From assembly GCF_002975175.1 (NCBI RefSeq), contig NZ_PCNZ01000020.1:1-64000 (forward strand): DNA of 64,000 nt, read 5' to 3'. Below are positions 43,257 to 51,267 of the stretch, piece after piece. The stretch's first letter is position 1, and every line of letters starts with the position of its first letter. The stretch is from Bacillus sp. MYb209. Lineage in GTDB: Bacteria > Bacillota > Bacilli > Bacillales > Bacillaceae_G. The notes under the pieces were generated by a model. It was not told where the DNA came from. It made no database searches and saw only the letters and a list, made by a program, of their open reading frames with translations. The position numbers and the translations under genes are program-made.

Positions 43257-44234
43257 CTAAACTGTAGAGCGTTCCACAAGTTTATACGGAATTTCCATCT
43301 TTTCTTGTTTAGAACTCTCATCGCTTACTTGCCTGTAAAACATTTCAAAAGCCGTCTTACCTATTCCCTTTAAATTTTGGTCAATGGTTGTCAGTTGTAA
43401 AACTTGAGAAATCGGTTGATTATCAAAACCAATAATCGCTAAATCCTCAGGAACTTTAATACCTAATTTTTCAACTTCTGTCATAATCCCAATAGCAACT
43501 TCATCTCCTGCCACTATTAATGCTTCAGGAGGATTCTCCATCTCCTTGAATTGATGTGCAACTCTTACACCATCTTCTAATGTAAAGCATTCTGTGAAAA
43601 TCCGATTTTCCATCACTTCTTCATCTATTAATTGTAGTTGTTGTTTATAAGCATCAAAACGTTTCTTACTACTTGGCCCTAACTTTCTTCCCGTACAATA
43701 TCCAATCTTCTTATAACCTTTTTCAATAAGGTAACTCATCCCTAATTGAAAGGCATTAAAATGATCTGTATATACACTCGATATGCTTTCAATATCATTA
43801 TCCTCACAAGCGACAACTGATCCATACGCTGCATACGGCTCTATAATTTCCCACTCATTAGCACGAGAACAAATGATAAGACCGTCTAGTTGCTTTGTTT
43901 TCAACATATGTAAACTTTTCATTTCTTCTTTTTTATTGTAATTCGTTTGACAAAGAAGTACTCGATAGTTGTGAGCTAATGCGACCTCCATCATTCCACC
44001 CACCATCGCATCAAAACACGGGTGATTAATATACGGTAAAATCACACCAACAATATTCGTTTTCCCTTTTGATAAATGAACAGCATTTGCATTTTGTGAG
44101 TAATTCAATTTCTCAACTATTTCTAAAACAACTTTCCTTTTTTCTTCATTTACATATGGGTGATCATTTAATACCCTCGAAACAGTCGTAACTGAAACCC
44201 CAGCCATCTTTGCAATATCTTTAATATTAGCCAT
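43257..44234 (-). CDS. LacI/GalR-family transcriptional regulator
   Basis: 325 residues. N-terminal HTH and hinge (IKDIAKMAGVSVTTVSRVLNDH) and a periplasmic-binding-type effector domain (GVILPYINHPCFDAMVGGMM, ALIVAGDEVAIGIMTE, IIGFDNQPISQVL). The target is not evident; the neighbour genes are not sugar genes. Its start region is next to the first two-peptide unit, but the TTACA element does not look like a LacI operator. Confidence 0.92.
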   Translation of the reverse strand: MANIKDIAKMAGVSVTTVSRVLNDHPYVNEEKRKVVLEIVEKLNYSQNANAVHLSKGKTNIVGVILPYINHPCFDAMVGGMMEVALAHNYRVLLCQTNYNKKEEMKSLHMLKTKQLDGLIICSRANEWEIIEPYAAYGSVVACEDNDIESISSVYTDHFNAFQLGMSYLIEKGYKKIGYCTGRKLGPSSKKRFDAYKQQLQLIDEEVMENRIFTECFTLEDGVRVAHQFKEMENPPEALIVAGDEVAIGIMTEVEKLGIKVPEDLAIIGFDNQPISQVLQLTTIDQNLKGIGKTAFEMFYRQVSDESSKQEKMEIPYKLVERSTV

Positions 44235-44314
44235 ACACTCACCTCTACTTTTAACTTAATAAATCACATGAACATATGTCAAATCTTCTCATCATTACAC
44301 TTTCATTCGTTTTT

Positions 44315-44379
44315 CTTACAAAAGTGTAATTTTCCTGTAAGCGAATTCGATAGTGACTCTCCGCAATATTTCATACAAT
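44315..44379 (+). promoter_or_regulatory. TTACA-element promoter of two-peptide unit A
   Basis: Element 44315-44354: TTACA-AAAG-TGTAA, TGTAA, ATTCGATAGT; -10 TACAAT at 44374-44379 (19 nt). Confidence 0.78.
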
Positions 44380-44425
44380 TAAGTCAGAAACAAGGCAACA
44401 ACTATTCGAAAAGGAGCGGATCTAT

Positions 44426-44527
44426 ATGATAAACAAAATGAAACCGAACAATTTCTTAAATACAATGGGCATGGTATTATCCGCTCTTATCGATGCAAAA
44501 GCTGTTGCTTCTACATTAAACAAGTAA
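44426..44527 (+). CDS. Two-peptide unit A, first peptide
   Basis: 33 residues: MINKMKPNNFLNTMGMVLSA, then LIDAKAVASTLNK. RBS AAGGAGCGG. Predicted amphipathic helix. Paralogous to the first peptides at 45679 and 48217 and related to 36834. The next gene follows after 12 bp. Confidence 0.75.
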   Translation: MINKMKPNNFLNTMGMVLSALIDAKAVASTLNK

Positions 44528-44539
44528 GGAGAATTTATA

Positions 44540-44635
44540 ATGAATAACATGACTTTTAACAAATTAGATTTTTTAGGCCTAGCTAGCGGCGGGGTTCTTC
44601 TTACTGCTTTCATTTCCGCTGCTACGCTTATATAA
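44540..44635 (+). CDS. Two-peptide unit A, second peptide (DUF3948-like)
   Basis: 31 residues: MNNMTFNKLDFLGLASGGVL, then LTAFISAATLI. RBS AAGGAG. The DFLGLASG-x-LLTAFI core matches the DFLGSASGAVVLTALI core of the array peptides at 20.4-21.3 kb. One hydrophobic helix. The downstream terminator has been separated from it by a bcr1 insertion. Confidence 0.75.
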   Translation: MNNMTFNKLDFLGLASGGVLLTAFISAATLI

Positions 44636-44655
44636 ACTTTGTGTCCCTTTTCCCC

Positions 44656-44812
44656 TTTATCCCGCATTAACGGGCAGTAAGACTCCCACCTCAAAATTCA
44701 GCTGGAGCAAAGAAGTTAGGTGGGAGATCCACTGCCTGTAAACGCCCGATTGGTTCAACTAATAATCAGTGGGGGATGAACAAAACCCCCACTGATTAAA
44801 GTTTCACTTTAT
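44656..44812 (-). mobile_element. bcr1 insertion with TTTAT target duplication
   Basis: TTTAT at 44656-44660 and at 44808-44812 bracket a complete bcr1 copy in minus orientation. The paralogous unit B (45909-45913) and unit C retain the single-TTTAT empty site with the same flanks (CCCCTTTATATAGA), which proves insertion. The copy has both stem-loops. Confidence 0.92.
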
Positions 44813-44815
44813 ATA

Positions 44816-44853
44816 GAAAAAGACGACCGTCTATGCCCGGTCGTCTTTTTTTA
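44816..44853. terminator. Terminator between unit A and plsC
   Basis: AGACGACCG/CGGTCGTCT stem with T-run; identical to the terminator of unit B. It also ends plsC on the minus strand. Confidence 0.82.
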
Positions 44854-45456
44854 GTTTTGATTTTGCTGCAAAACTTCCCTTAGTTCTTCAAATTTTGCAT
44901 TTAATTCATCTGTCATCATTTTCATAGCCGTTTTTCGATCTATTTGTTCTTCAGCATCAATTTGAATTGGGTCTCCAAAAACTAATTGCGCTTTTTTTCC
45001 TTTTATCAATTCTTTTACACTTGATGGACCCACATAAGCTGCCGGTATTAACGGGACGTTAGAACGCATTGCAATTGTAACAGCCCCAGCTTTTAATGAA
45101 ACGTCTTCTGATGATCTCGTCCCACTTGGGAAAATCCCTACTACTTTTCCTTCTTTTAATAAACGCGATGGAATTTTCAATGTGCTTGGCCCTGGATTCG
45201 CACGGTCTACAGGGAATGCATTTACATTTTTAAAAAACCAGTTTTTAAATTTCCCTTCAAACAATTCTTTTTTTGCCATGTAATGAATTTGGGTTGGGTA
45301 CATTCCTGCCGCTAACATTAAAACGTCCATAAAGCTTGTATGTGTGCAAGCAACAACGTAAGGGCCACCTTCTGGTAATTTCTCTCTCCCTTGTACTTCT
45401 ACTTTCCCAGCCATTTTAAATATATATTTCAACGAAAATGTAATTGGTTTATACAT
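44851..45456 (-). CDS. plsC: 1-acyl-sn-glycerol-3-phosphate acyltransferase
   Basis: 201 residues. Catalytic HxxxxD motif in VACTHTSFMDVLML, and FPSGTRSSE for glycerol-phosphate binding, plus VPLIPAAYVG. Acylates lysophosphatidate in phospholipid synthesis. It is embedded between peptide units A and B in the opposite direction. Confidence 0.93.
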   Translation of the reverse strand: MYKPITFSLKYIFKMAGKVEVQGREKLPEGGPYVVACTHTSFMDVLMLAAGMYPTQIHYMAKKELFEGKFKNWFFKNVNAFPVDRANPGPSTLKIPSRLLKEGKVVGIFPSGTRSSEDVSLKAGAVTIAMRSNVPLIPAAYVGPSSVKELIKGKKAQLVFGDPIQIDAEEQIDRKTAMKMMTDELNAKFEELREVLQQNQN

Positions 45457-45568
45457 TCATTTCGTTCCTTTCTAAACATCCGAATTGGAATCATATTCTT
45501 ACAACGATTATAACACTAAGTTTTAGGAGTTGGTAATAAAAATAAGTATTTATTGTTAAATTTCAATT

Positions 45569-45633
45569 CTTACAAAAGTGTAATTTTCTTGTAAGCTAAT
45601 TCGATAGTGACTTCCCCCAATCTCTTATACAAT
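45569..45633 (+). promoter_or_regulatory. TTACA-element promoter of two-peptide unit B
   Basis: Element 45569-45608: TTACA-AAAG-TGTAA, TGTAA, ATTCGATAGT; -10 TACAAT at 45628-45633 (19 nt). Confidence 0.78.
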
Positions 45634-45678
45634 TAAGTCAGAAAGTAACAACAACCATTTGAAAAGGAGCGGATATAT

Positions 45679-45780
45679 ATGATGAACAATTTTAAAACGA
45701 ACAATTTCTTAAATACAATGGGCATGGTATTATCCGCTCTTGTCGATGCAAAAACTGTTGCTACTACATTAAACAAGTAA
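45679..45780 (+). CDS. Two-peptide unit B, first peptide
   Basis: 33 residues: MMNNFKTNNFLNTMGMVLSA, then LVDAKTVATTLNK. RBS AAGGAGCGG. About 75 percent identical to the unit A peptide. Confidence 0.75.
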   Translation: MMNNFKTNNFLNTMGMVLSALVDAKTVATTLNK

Positions 45781-45792
45781 GGAGAATTTATA

Positions 45793-45888
45793 ATGAATAA
45801 CATAACTTTTAACAAATTAGATTTTTTAGGATTAGCTAGCGGCTCGGTTCTTCTTACTGCTTTTATTTACGCTGCTACGCTTATATAA
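45793..45888 (+). CDS. Two-peptide unit B, second peptide (DUF3948-like)
   Basis: 31 residues: MNNITFNKLDFLGLASGSVL, then LTAFIYAATLI. Differs from the unit A peptide at three positions. 12-bp spacing to the first gene and the same RBS as in unit A. Confidence 0.75.
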   Translation: MNNITFNKLDFLGLASGSVLLTAFIYAATLI

Positions 45889-45917
45889 ACTTTGCGTCCC
45901 CTTTCCCCTTTATATAG

Positions 45918-45951
45918 AAGAAGACGACCGTCTATGCCCGGTCGTCTTTTT
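45918..45951 (+). terminator. Terminator of two-peptide unit B
   Basis: AGACGACCG/CGGTCGTCT stem with T-run, the same as behind unit A. Confidence 0.8.
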
Positions 45952-46090
45952 AAATTTTTCTTTCCTGTAACTCTTTTAAAAGCTCTATCAGCTCAGCCTG
46001 CTGTTCTATCTTCTTACGACCATTCCGATTAATTGCTGCAAGTTCGCAGGCAACTCCAACGGCAAAGAAAAACAATAAACTTTCTAACAT
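45950..46090 (-). CDS. Small protein, membrane anchor plus coiled coil
   Basis: 46 residues: MLESLLFFFAVGVACELAAI, then a basic patch (NRNGRKK) and a charged helix (IEQQAELIELLKELQERKI). Strong RBS TGGAGG. It begins 23 bp downstream of the EamA transporter and may be in its operon. Unknown function. Confidence 0.65.
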   Translation of the reverse strand: MLESLLFFFAVGVACELAAINRNGRKKIEQQAELIELLKELQERKI

Positions 46091-46112
46091 GTAAAAATCC
46101 TCCAGTTGCCTA

Positions 46113-47081
46113 TTAAACAGCTTGACGCAATTGCTCTTCTTGTAAAACTTGTTTATTTATATTTTCTTCTTTTCTCTGACAAACATTATTACGAATAAGC
46201 GCTGCAATAACAAATAATGTTCCTACTACATCAAATGTCGTTATTTTATATCCTTGCATCATCATAATAACTAAAGTAGTAATTGGCACAAAGTTAATAA
46301 ATAAAATACCATTAATTGATGATAAAATTTTCACACCGTAGTTCCAAGCAAGTAGTGCTATGATACCTGGTAATGTCATCATAAATAACAAATCATATTT
46401 CACAATAGAAATCGTTCCCAAGCTTGGAACTGATACATATCCAAGTGCCGTAATGATTACAGTTATAATTCCTGTAACTGCTGTCCCAAACACACAAGTT
46501 AATGTTGAATAGCGTAATGTTGACCAATCACTACACGTTTGACCACCCATCGTATAAATAACCCATCCTACAACACCAACAAATATAAACGCTAGTGAAA
46601 ACATATTATCTTTCAATGTTAAAAAGAAACTCATTTCCCCTTTCGTAACAACAAATACAGCCCCTACGAATGCGATAATCATGCTCGTTATCATATACTT
46701 CTTCGGTTTTATATGTTTATATCCCCATAAAATACAAATTGAAATCATCGGCATAAGCGCCTCCATAATAGAAGCTACCATTACACCTGATTTTCCCATT
46801 AACATTTGTCCTAAAAAAATTAACACATTATATACAGTAAACGCCATTGTTCCAAAAAAGACGAGTAACTTCCCTCTTCCTTCTAAGCGAAATGCTTTCT
46901 TTCCTTCTTTCATTAGCAATAATACAATCAGTACAATTGCTACCGCCCCATAACGAATAAACGAAAAATAAAATGGATCTATGTATTCTAGCGCATGATC
47001 AGCAACTGGAAACATCGCTCCCCATGACATACTTGCAATTAAACATGCCAAAGCACCTATTATCATTTGACCTTTTCTCAC
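46113..47081 (-). CDS. EamA-family (DMT) transporter
   Basis: 322 residues, ten membrane helices in two EamA repeats (CLIASMSWGAMFPVADHAL and VGVVGWVIYTMGGQTCSDW). Starts with GTG behind GGGGG. Divergent from a LysR-type regulator with 127 bp between them, which suggests that the regulator controls it. Probable metabolite exporter; substrate unknown. Confidence 0.9.
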   Translation of the reverse strand: MRKGQMIIGALACLIASMSWGAMFPVADHALEYIDPFYFSFIRYGAVAIVLIVLLLMKEGKKAFRLEGRGKLLVFFGTMAFTVYNVLIFLGQMLMGKSGVMVASIMEALMPMISICILWGYKHIKPKKYMITSMIIAFVGAVFVVTKGEMSFFLTLKDNMFSLAFIFVGVVGWVIYTMGGQTCSDWSTLRYSTLTCVFGTAVTGIITVIITALGYVSVPSLGTISIVKYDLLFMMTLPGIIALLAWNYGVKILSSINGILFINFVPITTLVIMMMQGYKITTFDVVGTLFVIAALIRNNVCQRKEENINKQVLQEEQLRQAV

Positions 47082-47208
47082 TACAATCCCCCGCTTCTAT
47101 CTATTTGCACAAAGAGAATTGTAAAAGAAAAAATATATCACGTAAAATGATTCAAAATGATGTTAACTATCATTTATAATGATAGTTAACATCAAGGAGG
47201 AACATAAA

Positions 47209-48075
47209 ATGGAATTACGAGACTTACAAATCTTCCAAAGCGTTGCCGACCGCGGTAGTGTAAGTAACGCAGCAAAGGAATTAAATTACGTACAATCAAA
47301 TGTAACCGCACGTATTAAACAATTAGAAAACGAGCTGAAAACCCCGCTCTTTTACCGTCATAAGCGAGGTATGACTTTAACAGCTGAAGGCAGAAAAATG
47401 CTCGTTTATGTTAATAAAATTTTGCAAGATGTCGAAGAGCTAAAACAAGTATTTTTAGATAGTGAAACACCATCTGGTATATTAAAAATTGGTACAGTCG
47501 AAACAGTCAGTACATTACCTACCATCTTGTCTTCTTACTATAAAAGCTATCCAAATGTCGATTTATCATTACAAGCCGGTCTAACGGAAGAACTTATTAG
47601 AGAAGTACTTGATCATCAATTAGATGGTGCCTTTATATCAGGTCCTATTAAACATCCACTAATTGAACAATACGATGTTAGTACCGAAAAATTAATGCTT
47701 GTTACACAAAATAAAGCTTTTCATATAGAAGAATTTACTACGACACCCCTACTCGTTTTTAATCAAGGATGTGGGTACCGTTCCAAGCTAGAACGATGGC
47801 TTAAAGATGAAGGTTTGCTACCAAAAAGAATTATGGAATTTAACATATTAGAAACAATATTAAATAGTGTGGCGCTCGGTCTTGGGATTACACTCGTCCC
47901 CCAGTCTGCGGTGCAGCACCTTTCTACAGCAGGTAAAGTACACTGCCATCCAATTCCCGAGAAATACGATAGTATTTCAACTGTTTTCATTCGCCGTAAA
48001 GATAGCTACATGAGCAATTTGATGCACAGCTTTTTAAAAACAATTAAGGAACAACATCATATCAATATGCTTTAA
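47209..48075 (+). CDS. LysR-family transcriptional regulator
   Basis: 288 residues from the ATG at 47209 (AAGGAGG 8 nt upstream). N-terminal winged HTH ([20 protein letters not shown], then [15 protein letters not shown]) and a LysR substrate-binding domain. The intergenic region contains ATGATAGTTAAC-like partial repeats near 47160-47190, possible operator for the divergent EamA gene. Confidence 0.94.
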   Translation: MELRDLQIFQSVADRGSVSNAAKELNYVQSNVTARIKQLENELKTPLFYRHKRGMTLTAEGRKMLVYVNKILQDVEELKQVFLDSETPSGILKIGTVETVSTLPTILSSYYKSYPNVDLSLQAGLTEELIREVLDHQLDGAFISGPIKHPLIEQYDVSTEKLMLVTQNKAFHIEEFTTTPLLVFNQGCGYRSKLERWLKDEGLLPKRIMEFNILETILNSVALGLGITLVPQSAVQHLSTAGKVHCHPIPEKYDSISTVFIRRKDSYMSNLMHSFLKTIKEQHHINML

Positions 48076-48104
48076 AAGACATTCTTACACGAATGTCTTT
48101 TTTT
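48073..48104 (+). terminator. Terminator of the LysR gene
   Basis: AAAGACATTC/GAATGTCTTT stem and seven T. It sits immediately before the TTACA element of unit C. Confidence 0.82.
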
Positions 48105-48169
48105 CTTACAAAAGTGTAATTCTCTCGTAAGCTAATTCGATAGTTACAACTACCTATATTTCATATAAT
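48105..48169 (+). promoter_or_regulatory. TTACA-element promoter of two-peptide unit C
   Basis: Element 48105-48144: TTACA-AAAG-TGTAA, CGTAA, ATTCGATAGT; -10 TATAAT at 48164-48169 (19 nt). Confidence 0.78.
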
Positions 48170-48216
48170 TAAGACAGAAAGCAGGGCAACAACAATTCGA
48201 AAAGGAGCGGATACGT

Positions 48217-48318
48217 ATGATGAACAAAATGAAATCAAACAAATTTTTAAATACAATGGGCATGGTGCTATCCGCACTTGTCGATGCAAAAGCAGTTGCA
48301 ACTACATTAAACAAATAA
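48217..48318 (+). CDS. Two-peptide unit C, first peptide
   Basis: 33 residues: MMNKMKSNKFLNTMGMVLSA, then LVDAKAVATTLNK. RBS AAGGAGCGG. Third paralogue of this peptide. Confidence 0.75.
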   Translation: MMNKMKSNKFLNTMGMVLSALVDAKAVATTLNK

Positions 48319-48330
48319 GGAGAGATTATG

Positions 48331-48432
48331 ATGAACAATAGTACTTTCAACAAATCAGATTTTATCGGACTTGCAAGTGGAGCGACTCTTCTTACAGCTT
48401 TCATTTACGCACTTGCTCAAAGTCTCGTTTAA
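48331..48432 (+). CDS. Two-peptide unit C, second peptide (DUF3948-like)
   Basis: 33 residues: MNNSTFNKSDFIGLASGATL, then LTAFIYALAQSLV. The ATG at 48331 has the same 8-nt spacing from GGAG as in units A and B; an ATG just before it is possible. The longest of the three second peptides. Confidence 0.75.
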   Translation: MNNSTFNKSDFIGLASGATLLTAFIYALAQSLV

Positions 48433-48462
48433 CAATTTGTTTCCCCAATCCCCTTTATATAG

Positions 48463-48496
48463 AAAAGGCTGCTCGTCTTATAGACAAGCAGCTTTT
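48463..48496 (+). terminator. Terminator of two-peptide unit C
   Basis: AAGGCTGCT/AGCAGCTTT arms with an inner GTC/GAC pair and T-run. Different sequence from the A and B terminators. Confidence 0.75.
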
Positions 48497-49416
48497 TAGT
48501 TTGTTTCATATATAATTTGGCCTGTTTTGCTTATATCATATCCACTAATTGCTTTTAATTCATTGTGAAACTCTTCAGATTGCAAAATTCCTTTTATAAC
48601 CTCAATAAGTTCCTCATTTTCTTTATTCTTCAGAAGTACTAAATCATACTGTTCTTTCATTATCGGAATAAAGTCTACATTTACAATTTGGGAAAACTTT
48701 TCTGATCCTACCCCAACATCAGCTTTTCCATTCGCGACTTGCGAAGCAACACCAAGGTGATTCGATTCTTCCCATTCATACCCGCTAATATCTTCTTTAT
48801 TTAATTTTTGAATTCGCAATTGCTCATCCACTAACACCCTAATACCAGAACCTTTTTCTCGATTTACAAATCGTATAGATGAATGAGCTAAATCAGCCCA
48901 TGTTTTTATATTTTGTGGATTCCCTTTTTGCACATAAAACCCAACATTTCTTGCTAATAAATTAATCATAATATATGGTTGTCCAACTAAAATACGTTTT
49001 ACGTAAGGAACATTATATGTACCTGTTTCGCCATCAAATAAATGCAAACTAACGACGCTTCCTTCTCCTTGGTACATCTTCACCAAACTCGTTAAACTAC
49101 CTTGATATGCTCTTAATATATTAGAGTTTGGTAAACGATTTTCTATATGTTTTGCCAACATATCTAACGTTAGTTCTTGACCACTAATGATGCGTGTATT
49201 CGAACTACTAATTTCGGCCTTCCTTACAGGAGTAAATTGCGTCTTACCTGTTTTCATTTGCTTTATATATTGTTCTAAATCAGCTGCATCAATGCGCATT
49301 TGTCTACCAACCCTATAAGAAGGAAGTTCTCCTTTTTTAATTAAGTCGTATACAGTTAATTTTGATACTTTTAATCGCTTTGCTACTTCTTCCGTTGTGT
49401 AGGAATGATGATCCAT
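48496..49416 (-). CDS. Molybdate-type regulator: excisionase-like HTH fused to a substrate-binding domain (YvgK-like)
   Basis: 306 residues from the ATG at 49416 (GAGGAA upstream). HTH of the excisionase/MerR type (YTTEEVAKRLKVSKLTVYDLI and SYRVGRQMRIDAADLEQYI) followed by a periplasmic-binding-like domain without signal peptide (LRAYQGSLTSLVKMYQGEGS, VNREKGSGIRVLVDE, ADVGVGSEKF). Such PBP_like regulators sense molybdate or tungstate inside the cell. Divergent from modA across a palindromic operator. Confidence 0.88.
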   Translation of the reverse strand: MDHHSYTTEEVAKRLKVSKLTVYDLIKKGELPSYRVGRQMRIDAADLEQYIKQMKTGKTQFTPVRKAEISSSNTRIISGQELTLDMLAKHIENRLPNSNILRAYQGSLTSLVKMYQGEGSVVSLHLFDGETGTYNVPYVKRILVGQPYIMINLLARNVGFYVQKGNPQNIKTWADLAHSSIRFVNREKGSGIRVLVDEQLRIQKLNKEDISGYEWEESNHLGVASQVANGKADVGVGSEKFSQIVNVDFIPIMKEQYDLVLLKNKENEELIEVIKGILQSEEFHNELKAISGYDISKTGQIIYETN

Positions 49417-49501
49417 AGACGATTCCTCACTTTCTCCCTTCATTGTAACAAAGAAAAGAATATTTCTCCTAGTTTTTAAAAACAACTATATCGTTCAAAT
49501 T

Positions 49502-49553
49502 ATATTCAATTATAACTAGTTATAATTAGTTATATTTAGTTATAATTGAATAT
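49502..49553. promoter_or_regulatory. Palindromic operator between the regulator and modA
   Basis: ATATTCAATTATAACTA and TAGTTATAATTGAATAT are perfect 17-bp inverted arms (49502-49518, 49537-49553). Inside, AGTTATA is repeated at 49518, 49528 and 49538 with a 10-bp period. Likely binding site of the divergent HTH-SBP regulator. Confidence 0.7.
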
Positions 49554-49577
49554 GTCAAAACGAAAGGGGATTTTTTT

Positions 49578-50384
49578 ATGAACAAATTCACATTACGATC
49601 CATCGGGGCACTTATACTTTCTTTCCTTCTTATATTTAGTGCTGCTTGTACAAGCGGGGAAAAGAAAGAAAAGTCAGCTGCTAAAGAGGGAAAAACAGTC
49701 GAACTGACTATATCAGCTGCTGCTAGCTTACAAGATGCATTAAAAGAAATTGAAAAACAATATAAAGAGAAAGAGCCTAACATTAAACTTTCTTTTAACT
49801 TCGGTGCTTCTGGTGCACTTCAACAACAAATTGAACAAGGTGCACCTGCTGATTTATTCTTCTCTGCAGCAGAGGATAAATTCCAAACTCTTGTTAAAAA
49901 AGGATTCATTAATGAAAAAGAAGGGAAAAATCTTCTTGGAAATGAACTAGTTCTAGTCGTTCCAAAAGATAGTTCTCTTACAAAATTTCAAGATTTAAAA
50001 GATGAAAAAATCAAGAAAATTGCACTTGGTACACCTGAATCTGTACCTGCAGGAAAATATGCAAAAGCTTCTCTCACACATGAAAATCTTTGGAATGACG
50101 TTCAAAATAAAATCGTATTTACAAAAGATGTTCGCCAAGTGTTAACATATGTAGAAACAGGTAATGTTGATGCTGGTATTGTATACAAAACAGATGCTCT
50201 CATTTCAGACAAAGTAAAAATTGGCGAGACGGCAGCAGCTACTTCTCATGAGCCAATCCACTATCCTTTAGGCGTAATAAAAGAATCAAAGCATAAGAAA
50301 GAGGCGACTTCATTCTATGAGTATTTACAATCAAAAGATGCGCAATCTATCTTTAAGAAATACGGATTTACTGTCCTATCATAA
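49578..50384 (+). CDS. modA: Molybdate ABC transporter substrate-binding lipoprotein
   Basis: 268 residues. Lipoprotein signal with Cys in LIFSAACTSG. ModA signatures: LTISAAASLQDALKEIE, LSFNFGASGALQQQIEQGAP, ADLFFSAAEDK, ALGTPESVPAGKYAKASL and GNVDAGIVYKTDAL. Captures molybdate at the outer membrane face. Followed by modB after 5 bp. Confidence 0.95.
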   Translation: MNKFTLRSIGALILSFLLIFSAACTSGEKKEKSAAKEGKTVELTISAAASLQDALKEIEKQYKEKEPNIKLSFNFGASGALQQQIEQGAPADLFFSAAEDKFQTLVKKGFINEKEGKNLLGNELVLVVPKDSSLTKFQDLKDEKIKKIALGTPESVPAGKYAKASLTHENLWNDVQNKIVFTKDVRQVLTYVETGNVDAGIVYKTDALISDKVKIGETAAATSHEPIHYPLGVIKESKHKKEATSFYEYLQSKDAQSIFKKYGFTVLS

Positions 50385-50389
50385 TTGCT

Positions 50390-51064
50390 ATGAACTTTGA
50401 TGCTATTTTGTCACCAGTCTTTCTATCCTTACGAGTAGCTGCATGCGCCACCATTATCGTTACAATTTTAGGAACGATTATCGGGCGAGCGCTAGCACGC
50501 TCCTCATGGCGATATAAAGTAATATTAGAAACTATTTTCTTATTACCAATGGTGCTTCCACCAACTGTTATCGGCTTTTTTCTAATTATCATTTTCGGAA
50601 ATAACAGTCCCATTGGAAAGTGGATTGAATCATTATTTCAGCAGTCCATTATGTTTACATCTACTGCTGCTATCATTGCTTCTACAGTCGTTGCATTTCC
50701 GCTCATGTACCAATCAGCAAAAACAGGATTCTCTATCGCAAATGTACAAATTGAAGATGGCGCGCGCGATCTTGGTGCAAGTGAATATCAAGTTTTTCTA
50801 CATGTTACACTCCCGCTTGCATTTCCTGCGTTACTAAGTGGTATGATTTTAAGCTTTGTTCGCGCACTCGGTGAATTTGGTGCAACTTTAATGTTTGCAG
50901 GAAATATACCTGGCAAAACTCAGACGATTCCAACGGCGATTTATATGGCTATTGATGCAAGTAATATGCAACTAGCTTGGACACTTGTAATCATAACGAT
51001 TAGTATGTCCCTTTTATTCTTACTATGTATTCAACTCATTAATAGAAAAATCACTACTTCTTAA
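50390..51064 (+). CDS. modB: Molybdate ABC transporter permease
   Basis: 224 residues, five membrane helices, EAA loop EDGARDLGASEYQVFLHVTLPLAFP and the ModB-typical RALGEFGATLMFAGNIPGKTQTIP. No clear RBS, so translation is probably coupled to modA. No modC ATPase follows; the next gene is the sugar permease. Confidence 0.95.
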   Translation: MNFDAILSPVFLSLRVAACATIIVTILGTIIGRALARSSWRYKVILETIFLLPMVLPPTVIGFFLIIIFGNNSPIGKWIESLFQQSIMFTSTAAIIASTVVAFPLMYQSAKTGFSIANVQIEDGARDLGASEYQVFLHVTLPLAFPALLSGMILSFVRALGEFGATLMFAGNIPGKTQTIPTAIYMAIDASNMQLAWTLVIITISMSLLFLLCIQLINRKITTS

Positions 51065-51094
51065 AGCAACTTTCGACAAAAGTTGCTTTTTATT
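51063..51094 (+). terminator. Terminator of modAB
   Basis: AAAGCAACTTT/AAAGTTGCTTT stem with T-run, right after the modB stop codon. Confidence 0.82.
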
Positions 51095-51267
51095 TCCCGA
51101 AAAATAAAATGATTTTATTAATGACTTAATTTTATTTCTTATTTAAATATACATTTTATTTGAATTCACTTTCTAAAATAGGTAATTTCCTGTTATTATA
51201 TGAAAGTGTTTCAAAAAATGAAGAAATGAAAACGCATTTATATCGTAAATTCTTCATCCTGTTTTAG

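Noticed and set aside
44315-44379. Promoter for an ECF sigma factor with TTCGATAGT as -35
   Set aside because: The -10 boxes are close to TATAAT, and the spacing and multiple TTACA/TGTAA half-sites fit an activator with sigma-A better.
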